Shown: positions 26,213-35,112 of the stretch, piece by piece
How positions within the stretch are numbered: the stretch's first letter is position 1
Layout: the number at the start of each line of letters is the position of its first letter
Source: Planctomycetota bacterium
Lineage (GTDB): Bacteria; Planctomycetota; SZUA-567; H5-PLA8
DNA: 64,000 nt
Assembly: GCA_027493525.1 (NCBI GenBank)
Contig: JAOSKN010000002.1
Location: forward strand, 724,288 to 788,287
Reading direction: 5' to 3'
The notes under the pieces: model-generated
Told to the model about the DNA's origin: nothing
Databases searched by the model: none
Seen by the model: the letters and a program-made list of their open reading frames with translations, nothing else
Position numbers and translations under genes: made by a program

Positions 26213-27166
26213 ATGACCCGCGCCAGGCCTGCAATCCTCTTCTGCTCCCTGCTCACAACCTTCCTGCTGGCCGGCGAGCCGGCCGTGCCGCCGGCGCCGG
26301 AAGGAACCAAGGCGGTACCCTTCAAGATCGTCTCCAACCGGCTCTTCATACCGGTGCGGATCAACGGAGCCGTCGAGTGCGAGGGCATTATCGACACGGG
26401 TTCCGAAGTAACGCTGATGAACCTGGCGCGCGTCAAGGTCGCGGACCTGAAGGTGCTGGGCACCCAGCAGCTCGAAGGCTCGTTCGTGGGCGGCCTGGGC
26501 GCGCAGCGCGCGGTGGCGGATGCCTTGAAGCTCGGGGAGCACGAGTATCCGCAGGTGGCGCTGGGTGCGTTCCGGCACGGGCCGGGGCAGGCCCTGGAGC
26601 GCGTGGATTTCATTCTGGGGATGGATTTTCTGGGCCGCTCGCCGTTCTCGCTGGAGCTCGCGAACGGGCGCATGCTCCTCTGGCCCTTCCGCGCCAAGCT
26701 GCCCGATCCGCCGGAGGGCATCGAACGCGCGGCCCTGCCCACGCACCGTTCGCCCGCCGACTCGACCACGCGCCCGCGCGTCTACGGGAGCGTCAACGGC
26801 GCGCGGACCCCCTTCCTGGTCGATACCGGCGCCGAGTCGCTGCTCTTCGCGGCGCTCAAGGCCCCGGCGGACCTGGGCCTGGACCCCCTCGGCGCGCTGG
26901 CAGGCTACGCCCAGGTCAACGACGGCGGGCAGGCGCGCCGCGTGGAACTGCGCGCGGCGACCTTCGAGAAAGTCGAATTCGGAACGATGCGCTTCGAGAA
27001 AACCGCCGGCCGCGTGCTGGACGCCGCGCAGCTCAAGTCGCCGCTCGCGCGGCAGGACCTCGCCGCCTACTACAATGTCGTCGGCTTCGCGTTCCTGAAG
27101 GACCTGTATGCGGTCCACTTCGACCTGCCCGGCCAGCGGATCTACTTCGACCGCAAGAAACCCTGA
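26213..27166 (+). CDS. Secreted two-domain retropepsin-like aspartic protease
   Basis: Exported protein of 317 residues (signal peptide about 1-20, FCSLLTTFLLAG). It contains two retropepsin-like half domains, each with an aspartyl-protease triad: GIIDTGSEVTLM (DTG at about 60-62) and FLVDTGAESLLF (about 204-206), each followed by a hydrophobic glycine loop (DFILGMDFLG; YNVVGFAFLKD). Retropepsins normally dimerise to place two Asp in one site; here both are supplied in one chain, pepsin-like. ATG 26213 has GAGGGG 9 bases upstream. Substrate unknown. Not obviously linked to its neighbours. Confidence 0.75.
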   Translation: MTRARPAILFCSLLTTFLLAGEPAVPPAPEGTKAVPFKIVSNRLFIPVRINGAVECEGIIDTGSEVTLMNLARVKVADLKVLGTQQLEGSFVGGLGAQRAVADALKLGEHEYPQVALGAFRHGPGQALERVDFILGMDFLGRSPFSLELANGRMLLWPFRAKLPDPPEGIERAALPTHRSPADSTTRPRVYGSVNGARTPFLVDTGAESLLFAALKAPADLGLDPLGALAGYAQVNDGGQARRVELRAATFEKVEFGTMRFEKTAGRVLDAAQLKSPLARQDLAAYYNVVGFAFLKDLYAVHFDLPGQRIYFDRKKP

Positions 27167-27195
27167 GTAGATCGCGGGCCGGCGAGGCCCCCCGC

Positions 27196-28566
27196 TCAAC
27201 GCAACCACGTTCCTTCCAGCATGCGCCGGTTGAGCAGCGCGGACAGGTCCTTGACGAGTTGTGGCTGGTCCCGCGCCAGGTTGCGCTGCTCGTGCGGATC
27301 CTCGCGCAGGTCGTACAGCTCGGTCTCGTCGTTGAGGCTCCGGACGAGCTTGTGCCGCTCGGTCCGCACGAGGCTGAAGTTGCGCAGCCCACTGAGGCAC
27401 TCGGAGCGGTGCGTTGCCGACTCGCCGCGCAGGACCGGCGCGAAGGAGCGCGCGTCGAGGTTCGGCTGCGCGGGCAGCCCGGCGAGTTCGCAGACGGTGG
27501 GGTTGATGTCGATCAGTTCCACCGGCGCTTCGCAGACGCGCCCTCCGGCGATGCCAGGCCCCGCGGCCAGCAGCGGCACGCGCAGCGCCGCCTCGTACGG
27601 CACGCTCTTGGTGTACAGCCCGTGGTCGCCCAGCATCTCGCCATGGTCGCTGGCGAAGATCACATAGGTGTTGTCGGTCCAGCCGCGTTTCTCGACGGCT
27701 GCCAGGATCAGCCCGACCTGGTCGTCGATGGCCTCGATGGCCGCGCAATACTGCCGGCGGGTCTCGAGGACTTTCTCGGGCGCGTAGGCCTGCTGGCGCT
27801 CCCGGATCCACGCGGGCTTCTCGCCGGGATGAAGCGGTATGGGCGGCGGCATCTCCGCGCCGCGGTAGCGCGCGCCGTACTCGGCCGGCGGATCGTACGG
27901 GTCGTGCGGCCCGACGAAGCTGACGAAAAGATGCCAGGGAAAGTCGCCGGGGGTTCGTTCGATCCATTCCGCGCTGCGGCGGCCGATGTAGCAGTCCTCG
28001 AAGGCCTCGGTGGGCAGGACCGAGTCGTGCGCCGAGACGTGATACCCTTCCTTCCGCCGGCGCTTGTAATCCTGGTGGAAGGCCTCGTACAGGCCGCGCT
28101 CGCGCAGCCACAGGCCGTAGGGGCCGCGCGGCTCGGGCGAGTGTCCGGCGTGCATCTTGCCTTCGCACTCCACCGGGTGGGTGAAGCCCCACATGTACGT
28201 CGCCGGGCGGTCGCCGTCGCGCCCGTTGTAGCCGTCGGGCTTGGCCAGGTCGAGCTTGCCCACGCAGCCGACGTAGTACCCGTGGTCGCGCAGATGCTGA
28301 TAGTAGGTGGGCGCCGAGCGCGGCAGGAAGGCCGAATTGCCCAGCGCGCCGAGCCGGTGCGGCTGCAAGCCCGCCGAGAGCGCGATCCGCGCCGGGGCGC
28401 AGACCGGCGCGTTGGTGCAGCATTGCGTGAAGCGCACGCCGCGCGACGCCAGCTTGTCCAGGTTTGGCGTGCGGACCCACTTGGCGCCCGCGCAGCCCAG
28501 GTAATCGAAACGGTGCTGGTCGTCGAGGATCACCAGCAGATTCGGACGTCGCGGCGATTCACTCAT
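27196..28566 (-). CDS. Sulfatase (alkaline phosphatase superfamily), CAPAR variant site
   Basis: Sulfatase of 456 residues: NLLVILDDQHRFDYLGCAG supplies the N-terminal metal Asp pair, VCAPAR (Cys at about 56) is the formylglycine site, FVSFVGPHDPYDPP and VIFASDHGEMLGDHGLYTKS the remaining metal and sulfate ligands. The fourth motif position is Ala instead of Ser/Thr, a tolerated but less usual form of C-x-P-x-R. Unlike the Tat-exported sulfatase at 10-11 kb, no signal peptide is visible, so it may act in the cytoplasm on imported oligosaccharides. Starts 4 bases after the DUF423 gene's stop; convergent with the retropepsin gene. Confidence 0.88.
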   Translation of the reverse strand: MSESPRRPNLLVILDDQHRFDYLGCAGAKWVRTPNLDKLASRGVRFTQCCTNAPVCAPARIALSAGLQPHRLGALGNSAFLPRSAPTYYQHLRDHGYYVGCVGKLDLAKPDGYNGRDGDRPATYMWGFTHPVECEGKMHAGHSPEPRGPYGLWLRERGLYEAFHQDYKRRRKEGYHVSAHDSVLPTEAFEDCYIGRRSAEWIERTPGDFPWHLFVSFVGPHDPYDPPAEYGARYRGAEMPPPIPLHPGEKPAWIRERQQAYAPEKVLETRRQYCAAIEAIDDQVGLILAAVEKRGWTDNTYVIFASDHGEMLGDHGLYTKSVPYEAALRVPLLAAGPGIAGGRVCEAPVELIDINPTVCELAGLPAQPNLDARSFAPVLRGESATHRSECLSGLRNFSLVRTERHKLVRSLNDETELYDLREDPHEQRNLARDQPQLVKDLSALLNRRMLEGTWLR

Positions 28567-28570
28567 GAAA

Positions 28571-28969
28571 TCAGGCGCCCCCCTTCCATGCGGCCCAGAG
28601 CAGGCACAGCCAGCCGACGAGGTACGCCGCGCCGCCCAACGGCGTAACCGCCCCCAGCCAGGTATGGCCGGTCAGGCAGAGAACGTAGAGGCTTCCCGAG
28701 AAGACGACCGTGCCGCCGACGAAGCACCAGCCGGCCGCGGCCGCCGACCCGCCGGGCCAGCGCGTACAGGCCCACGCGACCGCCAGGAGCGCCAGCGCGT
28801 GGTAGAGCTGATACCGCGCGCCGGTCTCCCACGCGGCCAGCATCTTCGCCGCGAGGTCCGGATCGTAGCGCGCCGCGAAGTAGCTCTTGAGACCGTGGGC
28901 GCCGAAGGCCCCCGCGGCGACGCCCAGAAACGCCAGCGCCGCGCCCATGACGAAGAAGTGGCGATCCAC
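28571..28969 (-). CDS. DUF423 membrane protein
   Basis: Small integral membrane protein of 132 residues with four predicted transmembrane helices, matching DUF423 (YgdD-like) in its N-terminus ALAFLGVAAGAFGAHGLKSY and in the motif QLYHALALLAV. Molecular function is unknown for the family. It is followed after 4 bases by the cytoplasmic-type sulfatase, so the two are probably co-transcribed. Confidence 0.85.
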   Translation of the reverse strand: MDRHFFVMGAALAFLGVAAGAFGAHGLKSYFAARYDPDLAAKMLAAWETGARYQLYHALALLAVAWACTRWPGGSAAAAGWCFVGGTVVFSGSLYVLCLTGHTWLGAVTPLGGAAYLVGWLCLLWAAWKGGA

Positions 28970-29048
28970 GCGCGAACCCCCAAGGTCAGCGCGTAGATCT
29001 TAGCAGCAAGGATAGCCCGGCGACAGGAGAGGCCGGACGGCGCGCGCG

Positions 29049-29861
29049 TCAGCCCCCGTGCAGGCGCATGCTGGCCTGTTCGATGGGCTCGCCGGCGCGC
29101 TGGTAGCGGAAGTCGACCGAGAGGCGCAGGCGGTCGGCGGTCACGTTCGGCAGGGCCGCGTGGATCGTATGGCTGTGGACGAGGAGCACGTCGCCGGCCT
29201 CGAAGTCCTCCGCGAGCCAGCGCATGCCCAGATCGGCGGTGGGCACGCCCGCGCCGCCCGCGCCGATCGCCGGCACGTGCTGGACGAAGCCGAGGTCGTG
29301 GGAGCCTTCCAGCACCGTCAGGCCGCCCAGTTCGCGCGGGCAGTCGCCGAGCGGGATCCAGGCCGTATAGGTCTCCGGCGTGCCGCGGATATGGACGAAG
29401 TCCTGGTGCGGCTGCGTGGTGAAAGCGGCATGGCCGGGGAACGAAATCCGGGCGATGTTGCGCCGGTGCGCCAGCACGATCCCGTCCACGACCTTTTCCA
29501 GGAAGGTCATCAACTCCATAGAGATCGAGAACGCGTTGAAGGTGTCGAGGCGGATCAGTTCCTTGTAAAGCCGCTGGTATTCCGTCCCGAACTCGGGGAA
29601 GGGGCCGCCGCGGTACAGGCCGTCCATTAAAGGCGCGTCCGTTCGCAGCCAGCCGTACTTGCGGCAGAGTTCCAGCACCTCCCGGCGCACCCGCCGCAGC
29701 GCGTCGCGGTCGGCGAGACCCCGCGCGAATAGGTAGCCGTCGCGCCGCATGCGCCGGCGCAACTCGGCGGGATCCTCAAGCGCGTCGTTGCACGCGGCGA
29801 AAGCGCCGTCAGGAACCAGCGTCTCATTCAGGCGTTCGGCCACGGCGGCGGTCGCGTGCAT
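29049..29861 (-). CDS. Phytanoyl-CoA dioxygenase (PhyH)-family oxygenase
   Basis: Fe(II)/2-oxoglutarate oxygenase of 270 residues. QPHQDFVHIRGTPETYTAWI contains the HxD pair (about 150-152), followed by GGLTVLEGSHDLG and GDVLLVHSHTIHAALPNVTA with the distal His, and LRLSVDFRYQ with the 2-oxoglutarate-binding Arg. Such enzymes hydroxylate small molecules; in this kind of genome many are of unknown substrate. ATG 29861 is fixed by AAGGAGG 6 bases upstream. Divergent from an AraC regulator 141 bases away, copying the cupin/AraC layout at 15-17 kb. Confidence 0.85.
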   Translation of the reverse strand: MHATAAVAERLNETLVPDGAFAACNDALEDPAELRRRMRRDGYLFARGLADRDALRRVRREVLELCRKYGWLRTDAPLMDGLYRGGPFPEFGTEYQRLYKELIRLDTFNAFSISMELMTFLEKVVDGIVLAHRRNIARISFPGHAAFTTQPHQDFVHIRGTPETYTAWIPLGDCPRELGGLTVLEGSHDLGFVQHVPAIGAGGAGVPTADLGMRWLAEDFEAGDVLLVHSHTIHAALPNVTADRLRLSVDFRYQRAGEPIEQASMRLHGG

Positions 29862-30002
29862 TTTGAGCCTCCTTGTTGTATCCGGCGGAACGCAGCGCAG
29901 GGCTGTTCTCAATGCCGCGGGTATTGAACCCTGCCGCATTCCGGGGCACAATGGAGCCGATGCCAACTTTTTGTATTATTCGTTAATCCTCGGAGCTTGC
30001 GC

Positions 30003-30914
30003 ATGGCGCGCCGAACGCCCCCTGGCGAGACCTTCGACCCGCTCCGTACGCCGCCGCGGGTGCTGCTCGCGAACTTCTACCCCTTCGCGCCGGGCGAGGT
30101 CGCGCTGCCGCGCTGGAGCCGCAGCAATCTCTTTCTCCCTTGCACGGGTGGGCGGGGCACGGTCCAGGTTGGCACGCGGCGCTTCGCCCTCAGAACAGGA
30201 CAGGTTCTCCACGTGCCCTGGGCGACCCCGCTGCAATACGAGGCCGATTCGCGGGACCCATTCGTGGTCATCGGTGTGCATCTGGCCTATACGGGCTGGA
30301 ACGACCGGCATGCCCCGGTGACCCACCATGCGTACCGCGGTGTCGAACTCGTGGACCGCCCGGCCGAGGCTCCGCCCTGCGTCCAGCCGTTCGAAGGCCC
30401 CTTCGTGCTGGACGTGCCCGCGGGCTCGCCGCTCCTGGAGCGCGCGGCGGCGGTGGCGACGGCCTTCGAGGGGCGCGCCCGGGCGGAAGGCGATCCGGAC
30501 CGCGAGGCGCGCCTGCGCGCGGCCGCGCTGGCTTTTCTGGTGGAGTTCCGCGCCTGCCGCGCGCGCGCCGCGGGGGCGGGCTCGCCGGCGCAGGCGGGCC
30601 TGGTCCGTGAACTGATCTCTTACCTGGAACTCGCGTATGCGACGCGGTTGACCCGGGGCGATCTGGCGCGCCGGGCGGGGGTCAGCGAATCCACCCTCGC
30701 AGCGGCTTTCCGCGCGGCCACGGGCAAAGCGCCCATCGATTACCTGATCGACCTGCGCCTGGATCACGCGCGCCGCCTGCTTTCCACGGGCCGGCAAAGG
30801 GTGGGGGAGATCGCGCGCGCCGTGGGCATCGCCGATGCCTACTACTTCTCCAAACTTTTCAAGCGCCGCGTCGGGGTCGCGCCCCTGGCCTACCGCAAGC
30901 GCCTCAGGCTGTGA
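30003..30914 (+). CDS. AraC-family transcriptional regulator
   Basis: Regulator of 303 residues. The N-terminal part (about 20-150) is a cupin-like arabinose-binding-type domain (NLFLPCTGGRGTVQVGTRRF). The C-terminal HTH pair is LTRGDLARRAGVSESTLAAA and RVGEIARAVGIADAYYFSKL, with the closing FKRRVGVAPLAYRKRL. ATG 30003 is preferred to the TTG at 29997 because CGGAG (29991-29995) lies 7 bases before it. Predicted to control the divergent PhyH gene. TGCCGC repeats 19 bases apart (29913 and 29932) in the intergenic region are weaker half-site candidates than those at 15966. Confidence 0.85.
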   Translation: MARRTPPGETFDPLRTPPRVLLANFYPFAPGEVALPRWSRSNLFLPCTGGRGTVQVGTRRFALRTGQVLHVPWATPLQYEADSRDPFVVIGVHLAYTGWNDRHAPVTHHAYRGVELVDRPAEAPPCVQPFEGPFVLDVPAGSPLLERAAAVATAFEGRARAEGDPDREARLRAAALAFLVEFRACRARAAGAGSPAQAGLVRELISYLELAYATRLTRGDLARRAGVSESTLAAAFRAATGKAPIDYLIDLRLDHARRLLSTGRQRVGEIARAVGIADAYYFSKLFKRRVGVAPLAYRKRLRL

Positions 30915-30989
30915 TTGCCGCGCCGCCTCGATTTGCCTACCATGCGCAACATGCGCCGCGGCGCGAATTCATGCCGCGAGGAGAGGGGT

Positions 30990-31415
30990 ATGCCGTTGGA
31001 CCGGGCCGAACGCGCCTTGAAGATCCTGCTCCGAGCGGCGGGCGCGGTCATGCTCTGCGCCCTCCCGTTCGCGTTCCTGCCGCGGGCCTGGCTGGCCGGA
31101 ATCCACGCCGCGCTGGGCCTGGGCGCGTACCCCGAAGGGCCGGTTATCGATTACCTCGCCCGCACGGCCTCGCTGCTCTACGCGGGTCTGGGCGGGCTCT
31201 ACCTGCTGCTCTCGCGCGACCTCGCGCGCTTCCGCCCAGCGATCGCGTACCTCGCGTGGACGGGCCTGCTTTTCTCGGTCCTGATGCTGGGCATCGACGT
31301 GAGCGCGGGCCTGCCGCGCTGGTGGGTCTGGGGCGAAGGCCCCGTCGTCGCGGCGCTGAGCCTCGCGCTCGGCTTGTTGAACCGTAGTGTGGGCCGTCCC
31401 GATCCGTCCGCCTGA
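30990..31415 (+). CDS. Small integral membrane protein, unknown function
   Basis: Protein of 141 residues with about four hydrophobic helices (MLCALPFAFLPRAWLA, TASLLYAGLGGLYLLL, IAYLAWTGLLFSVLMLGID, GPVVAALSLALGLL). No motif that I recognise. ATG 30990 follows a GGAG-containing purine stretch; the open frame extends back to 30915, next to the AraC stop. Could be DUF4345-like, but this is a guess. Convention and codon use match the neighbours, so I consider it real. Confidence 0.55.
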   Translation: MPLDRAERALKILLRAAGAVMLCALPFAFLPRAWLAGIHAALGLGAYPEGPVIDYLARTASLLYAGLGGLYLLLSRDLARFRPAIAYLAWTGLLFSVLMLGIDVSAGLPRWWVWGEGPVVAALSLALGLLNRSVGRPDPSA

Positions 31416-31565
31416 ATTTAGGCTGGGAATCGAGCAAATAATTCCAATGCGCGCTTCGCGCGAAACGGCCTAATTTCACTCGTACCGCGAACCGCGGATA
31501 CGCAACTGGACTTCGCCCCTATTCCCATCTATATCCATGCGTGAAACCGGAACGCGGAGGAGCAC

Positions 31566-34500
31566 ATGGGCACGGTCATGTTTTCCTGGGAGTTGGGCGC
31601 CGGCGTGGGCCACATGGCGCCCTACCGGGCCATCGCCGAGACGCTCCTGCGCAACGGCCACCGCGTCGTCTTCGCGCTGCGCGACCTGAGCCGGTCCATG
31701 GCCGTCTTTCAGGACGTAGGCATCACCTGCATCCAGGCCCCGATCAAGACCGCGCCCATCACCAAGCCCATTCTCCAGCCGGCCACCTACGCCCAGATGC
31801 TGCACAACCTGGGCTACGAAACCGGCGAGGAACTGGCCGGGCTGGTGCGCGCCTGGCGTTCGCTTTACGACTACGTGCGCCCGGACCTGGCGGTCTTCGA
31901 CCACAGCCCCACGGCGATGCTGGCCGCGCGAGGGCTCCCTTTTCGAAAGGTGGCCATCGGGATCGGCTTTCTCATCCCGCCCGACGTGTATCCGCTCCCC
32001 AACCTGCGGCCTTGGCGGAACCTGAGCCCCGAGCAGTTGCGCATCTTCGAGGACGGCATGCTCGACCGCGTCAACCGCGTCCTCGACCTGATCCGCGCCC
32101 CGCGCATGGAGCGGCTGGGCCGGCTCTTCGGCGAGATGGACGAGCAGATTCTCACGACCTTCCGCGAACTGGATCACTATCCCGAGCGCCTCGGCGGCAA
32201 CTATTGGGGCCTGTGCAGCTACTTCCGCGGCGTCGAGCCCAACTGGCCCGGCGAGGGCAAGCGCATCTTCGCCTACCTCAAGAACTCGAAACACCTTCAG
32301 GGCATCCTCCAGGCGCTGCAGATGACCGGCCAGCCCGCGCTGGTCGTCCCGGACGGGCTGCCCGAGGACGTCATCAAGAAGTTCGCGTCCGAGACCATCC
32401 GCTTCGACCGCCGGCTCTACGACCTCAAGACGGTCGGACGCGAGCACACGCTATCCGTGCATAACGCCAACCACGGCACGATGGTCCAGTTGCTCCTGGC
32501 CGGGAAGCCGGCGCTCCTGGCCCCGCTGCACCTGGAACAGCTTACCCTGGCCAAGCGCACCGAGCAGTTGGGCGTGGGGCTGGTGCTGGCGGAGGAGAAG
32601 CCCGAAGAGATCGCGCCGCGCCTCCAGACCGTCCTCAATGGCGCGGTGTACCAGGCGAGCGCCAAGGCCTTCGCGGAGCGCTACAAGGGTTTCGATCCGG
32701 AGAAGCAGGGCGAGCGGCTGTACGCGCAGCTCGAGACGCACCTCGCCGCCGCGCCAAAACAGGCGCCGGCTCAACTCCACGCGCCGGCCGCTGCGCCGGC
32801 GCGCCCCGTGGGCCCGATCGGAACAGGCGGCGGCAAGCCGCCGATCCCGCTGCGCCCCGGCCCGGCCGCGCCGGCGGCTCCGCGCGTCCCCGCCGACATC
32901 CCGGTCCCCGAACTCCTGAAGCAGGCCTTGGCCCTGCACCAGGCCGGGCGCCTACGCGCAGCCGAGCCGTTCTATGCGCGAGTCGTCGAACTCCAGCCGC
33001 GCCACGCCGACGCCTGGCACCAGTACGGCATCCTGAAGCTTCAGCTTGGCGACCCCGTCGCAGGCGGGGAGTTGATTCAGCGCGCCATCGGCATCAACGC
33101 CAACGTGCCCGTCTACCACGCCAACCACGCCGAAGCCTGCCGGATGGCGGGCCGGTTCGGCAAGGCCCTTGGGAGTTGCGAGGCCGCCGCGCGCCTGGAT
33201 CCGAAGAACGCCGACATCCAGAACATCTGGGGCCTGGTCCTGCTGGGCCAGGGCAAGGACGACATGGCCGCCGAGCGCCTCCGCGAGGCCGTGCGCCTGC
33301 GGCCGGAGTTCGGCATGGCGCACAACAACCTCGCCAACGCGTTGCGCGGGCTGGGCGACGAAGAGGGCGCGCTGCGCCACTACAAGCTTGCCGTGCAGGT
33401 CCAGCCTCAATCGGCCGAAGCGCGGAGCAACCTGGGCCAGTACCTGCTCGAACAGGGCGACATCGACGGCGCCCTGGAACACGGCCGTCGCGCCGTCGAG
33501 TTGAAGCCGGGCATGGCCGCTGGGCACAGCAATTACGGCAACGCGCTGCGCGAGAAGGGCGACCTCGAGGAGGCCCAGAAGCAGTACCGGGAGGCCATCC
33601 GCCTCGAGCCGCGCCTCGCCATGCCTTACAACAACATGGCGCAGGCCAAGCAGGAGGAAGGGCTCTTCGACGAGGCCCTGGAATGGTACCGCCAGGCGCT
33701 CGCCCTGGAGCCCAACTCCGCGCGCTTCTACACCAACCTCGCCAGCCTGTTGAACGAGATGGAGCGCGAGGAGGAGGCCCTGCAGCACTTCCGCACCGCG
33801 TTGCGCCTCGACCCCAAGTACGTCGAAGCCCACAACGGCCTGGGCGCGCTGCTGCGGGACCGGCAAGAGCACGAAGAGGCGCGCCAGTGCTTCCGCAAGG
33901 CGCTCGACCTGCGACCCTCGTTCGCCACGGCCCTCGTCAACCTCGCCGAACTCGAGGAGGAAATGGGCCGGTTGGACGAGGCCGAGAAGCTCCTGCGCGA
34001 GGCCCTGCGCCTGGACGCCGATCATCGCGGCGCGCACGCGCAACTGGCCATGCTGCGGCGCAAGAACCTGCCCGACGCGGACGTCGAGAACCTGCGCAGG
34101 CTCCTCGACGACGCGCAAGCCACCGCGCGCCGCGGGATGGGCCTCCACTACGCCCTGGCCCAGGTGTACGACGCCCGGAAGGAGTACGAGAAGGCCGCCG
34201 AACACCTCGTCTCGGCCAACGCGCTGCGCAAGGAACACCAGGAAAAGCGGAACCAGTCCTATGCTCCGCCCGACCACGAACTCTTCGCGGACAACATGAT
34301 TCGCACCTTCACGCCGGAGTTCTTCGCCGCCAAGGCGGGACTCGGCTCGCCCAGCGAGCGCCCCGTCTTCGTCGTGGGTCTGCCGCGGAGCAGCACGACG
34401 CTGACCGAGCAGATCCTTTGCAGCCACTCGCGGGTCTTCGGGGCCGGGGAGCGCCGCTTCGCGCGGGAGTCGTTCGAGGCCCTGCCGGGCCTGCTTAATC

Positions 34501-35087
34501 CGCAGGGCAATTCTTTCGACGCCCTACCGCTGCTTGACGCCCAGGCGGCGAAGATCCTGGCCGACCAGCATCTCGAAAAACTGGCCGCGCTGGACGCCGA
34601 GGCGCTCCGCGTCGTGGACAAGATGCCCGACAATTATCTCTACCTGGGGCTGCTGGCGATCGTCTTCCCCAAGGCGCGCTTCATCCATTGCCGCCGCGAC
34701 CTGCGCGATACCGCCGTCTCCTGCTGGATGACCAACTTCCGGCACATCCGCTGGGCCTGCGACTTCGAGCATATCGCCACGCGCTTCACCCAGTACGACC
34801 GGCTGATGAAGCACTGGCGCAAGGTCCTGCCCATGCCTTTCCTGGAAATCGACTACGAGGAGACCGTCGAGAAGCCCGAAGAGGTCTCGCGCCGCCTTAT
34901 CGACTGGATCGGGATGCCTTGGGAAGACGCGTGTCTGGAGCCGCACAAGACCGAGCGCCCCGTGCGCACCGCCAGCGTTACGCAAGTGCGCGAGCCAATC
35001 TACAAGCGCTCCGTCGCGCGCTGGAAGAACTACGAGAAGCCCCTGGCCGAACTCTTCGCGCGCCTGCCGGCGCAGCCGGGCGCTTGA
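31566..35087 (+). CDS. Glycosyltransferase - TPR - sulfotransferase fusion
   Basis: Single chain of 1173 residues with three modules. Residues 1-400 are a GT-B glycosyltransferase of the UGT/MGT type (ELGAGVGHMAPYRAIAETLL at the N-terminus; donor site NANHGTMVQLLLAGKPALLA at about 299-318). A P/A-rich linker (about 400-450) leads to about a dozen tetratricopeptide repeats (about 450-900). Residues 905-1170 are a sulfotransferase: 5'-phosphosulfate loop VVGLPRSSTTLTEQIL (usual PRSGTT has Ser for Gly here) and 3'-phosphate loop HCRRDLRDTAVSCW. GGAGGAG lies just before ATG 31566. It would glycosylate and sulfate a shared substrate, held or oligomerised by the TPRs; TPR-sulfotransferases act on proteins or glycans. 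Appears monocistronic and cytoplasmic. Confidence 0.85.
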   Translation: MGTVMFSWELGAGVGHMAPYRAIAETLLRNGHRVVFALRDLSRSMAVFQDVGITCIQAPIKTAPITKPILQPATYAQMLHNLGYETGEELAGLVRAWRSLYDYVRPDLAVFDHSPTAMLAARGLPFRKVAIGIGFLIPPDVYPLPNLRPWRNLSPEQLRIFEDGMLDRVNRVLDLIRAPRMERLGRLFGEMDEQILTTFRELDHYPERLGGNYWGLCSYFRGVEPNWPGEGKRIFAYLKNSKHLQGILQALQMTGQPALVVPDGLPEDVIKKFASETIRFDRRLYDLKTVGREHTLSVHNANHGTMVQLLLAGKPALLAPLHLEQLTLAKRTEQLGVGLVLAEEKPEEIAPRLQTVLNGAVYQASAKAFAERYKGFDPEKQGERLYAQLETHLAAAPKQAPAQLHAPAAAPARPVGPIGTGGGKPPIPLRPGPAAPAAPRVPADIPVPELLKQALALHQAGRLRAAEPFYARVVELQPRHADAWHQYGILKLQLGDPVAGGELIQRAIGINANVPVYHANHAEACRMAGRFGKALGSCEAAARLDPKNADIQNIWGLVLLGQGKDDMAAERLREAVRLRPEFGMAHNNLANALRGLGDEEGALRHYKLAVQVQPQSAEARSNLGQYLLEQGDIDGALEHGRRAVELKPGMAAGHSNYGNALREKGDLEEAQKQYREAIRLEPRLAMPYNNMAQAKQEEGLFDEALEWYRQALALEPNSARFYTNLASLLNEMEREEEALQHFRTALRLDPKYVEAHNGLGALLRDRQEHEEARQCFRKALDLRPSFATALVNLAELEEEMGRLDEAEKLLREALRLDADHRGAHAQLAMLRRKNLPDADVENLRRLLDDAQATARRGMGLHYALAQVYDARKEYEKAAEHLVSANALRKEHQEKRNQSYAPPDHELFADNMIRTFTPEFFAAKAGLGSPSERPVFVVGLPRSSTTLTEQILCSHSRVFGAGERRFARESFEALPGLLNPQGNSFDALPLLDAQAAKILADQHLEKLAALDAEALRVVDKMPDNYLYLGLLAIVFPKARFIHCRRDLRDTAVSCWMTNFRHIRWACDFEHIATRFTQYDRLMKHWRKVLPMPFLEIDYEETVEKPEEVSRRLIDWIGMPWEDACLEPHKTERPVRTASVTQVREPIYKRSVARWKNYEKPLAELFARLPAQPGA

Positions 35088-35112
35088 CCCTTCGGGCGTA
35101 TGGCCAGCGCCC

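Noticed and set aside
31418..31477. Inverted repeat around the end of the small membrane protein gene as terminator
   Set aside because: Arms are short and interrupted, with no T tract; support too weak to annotate.
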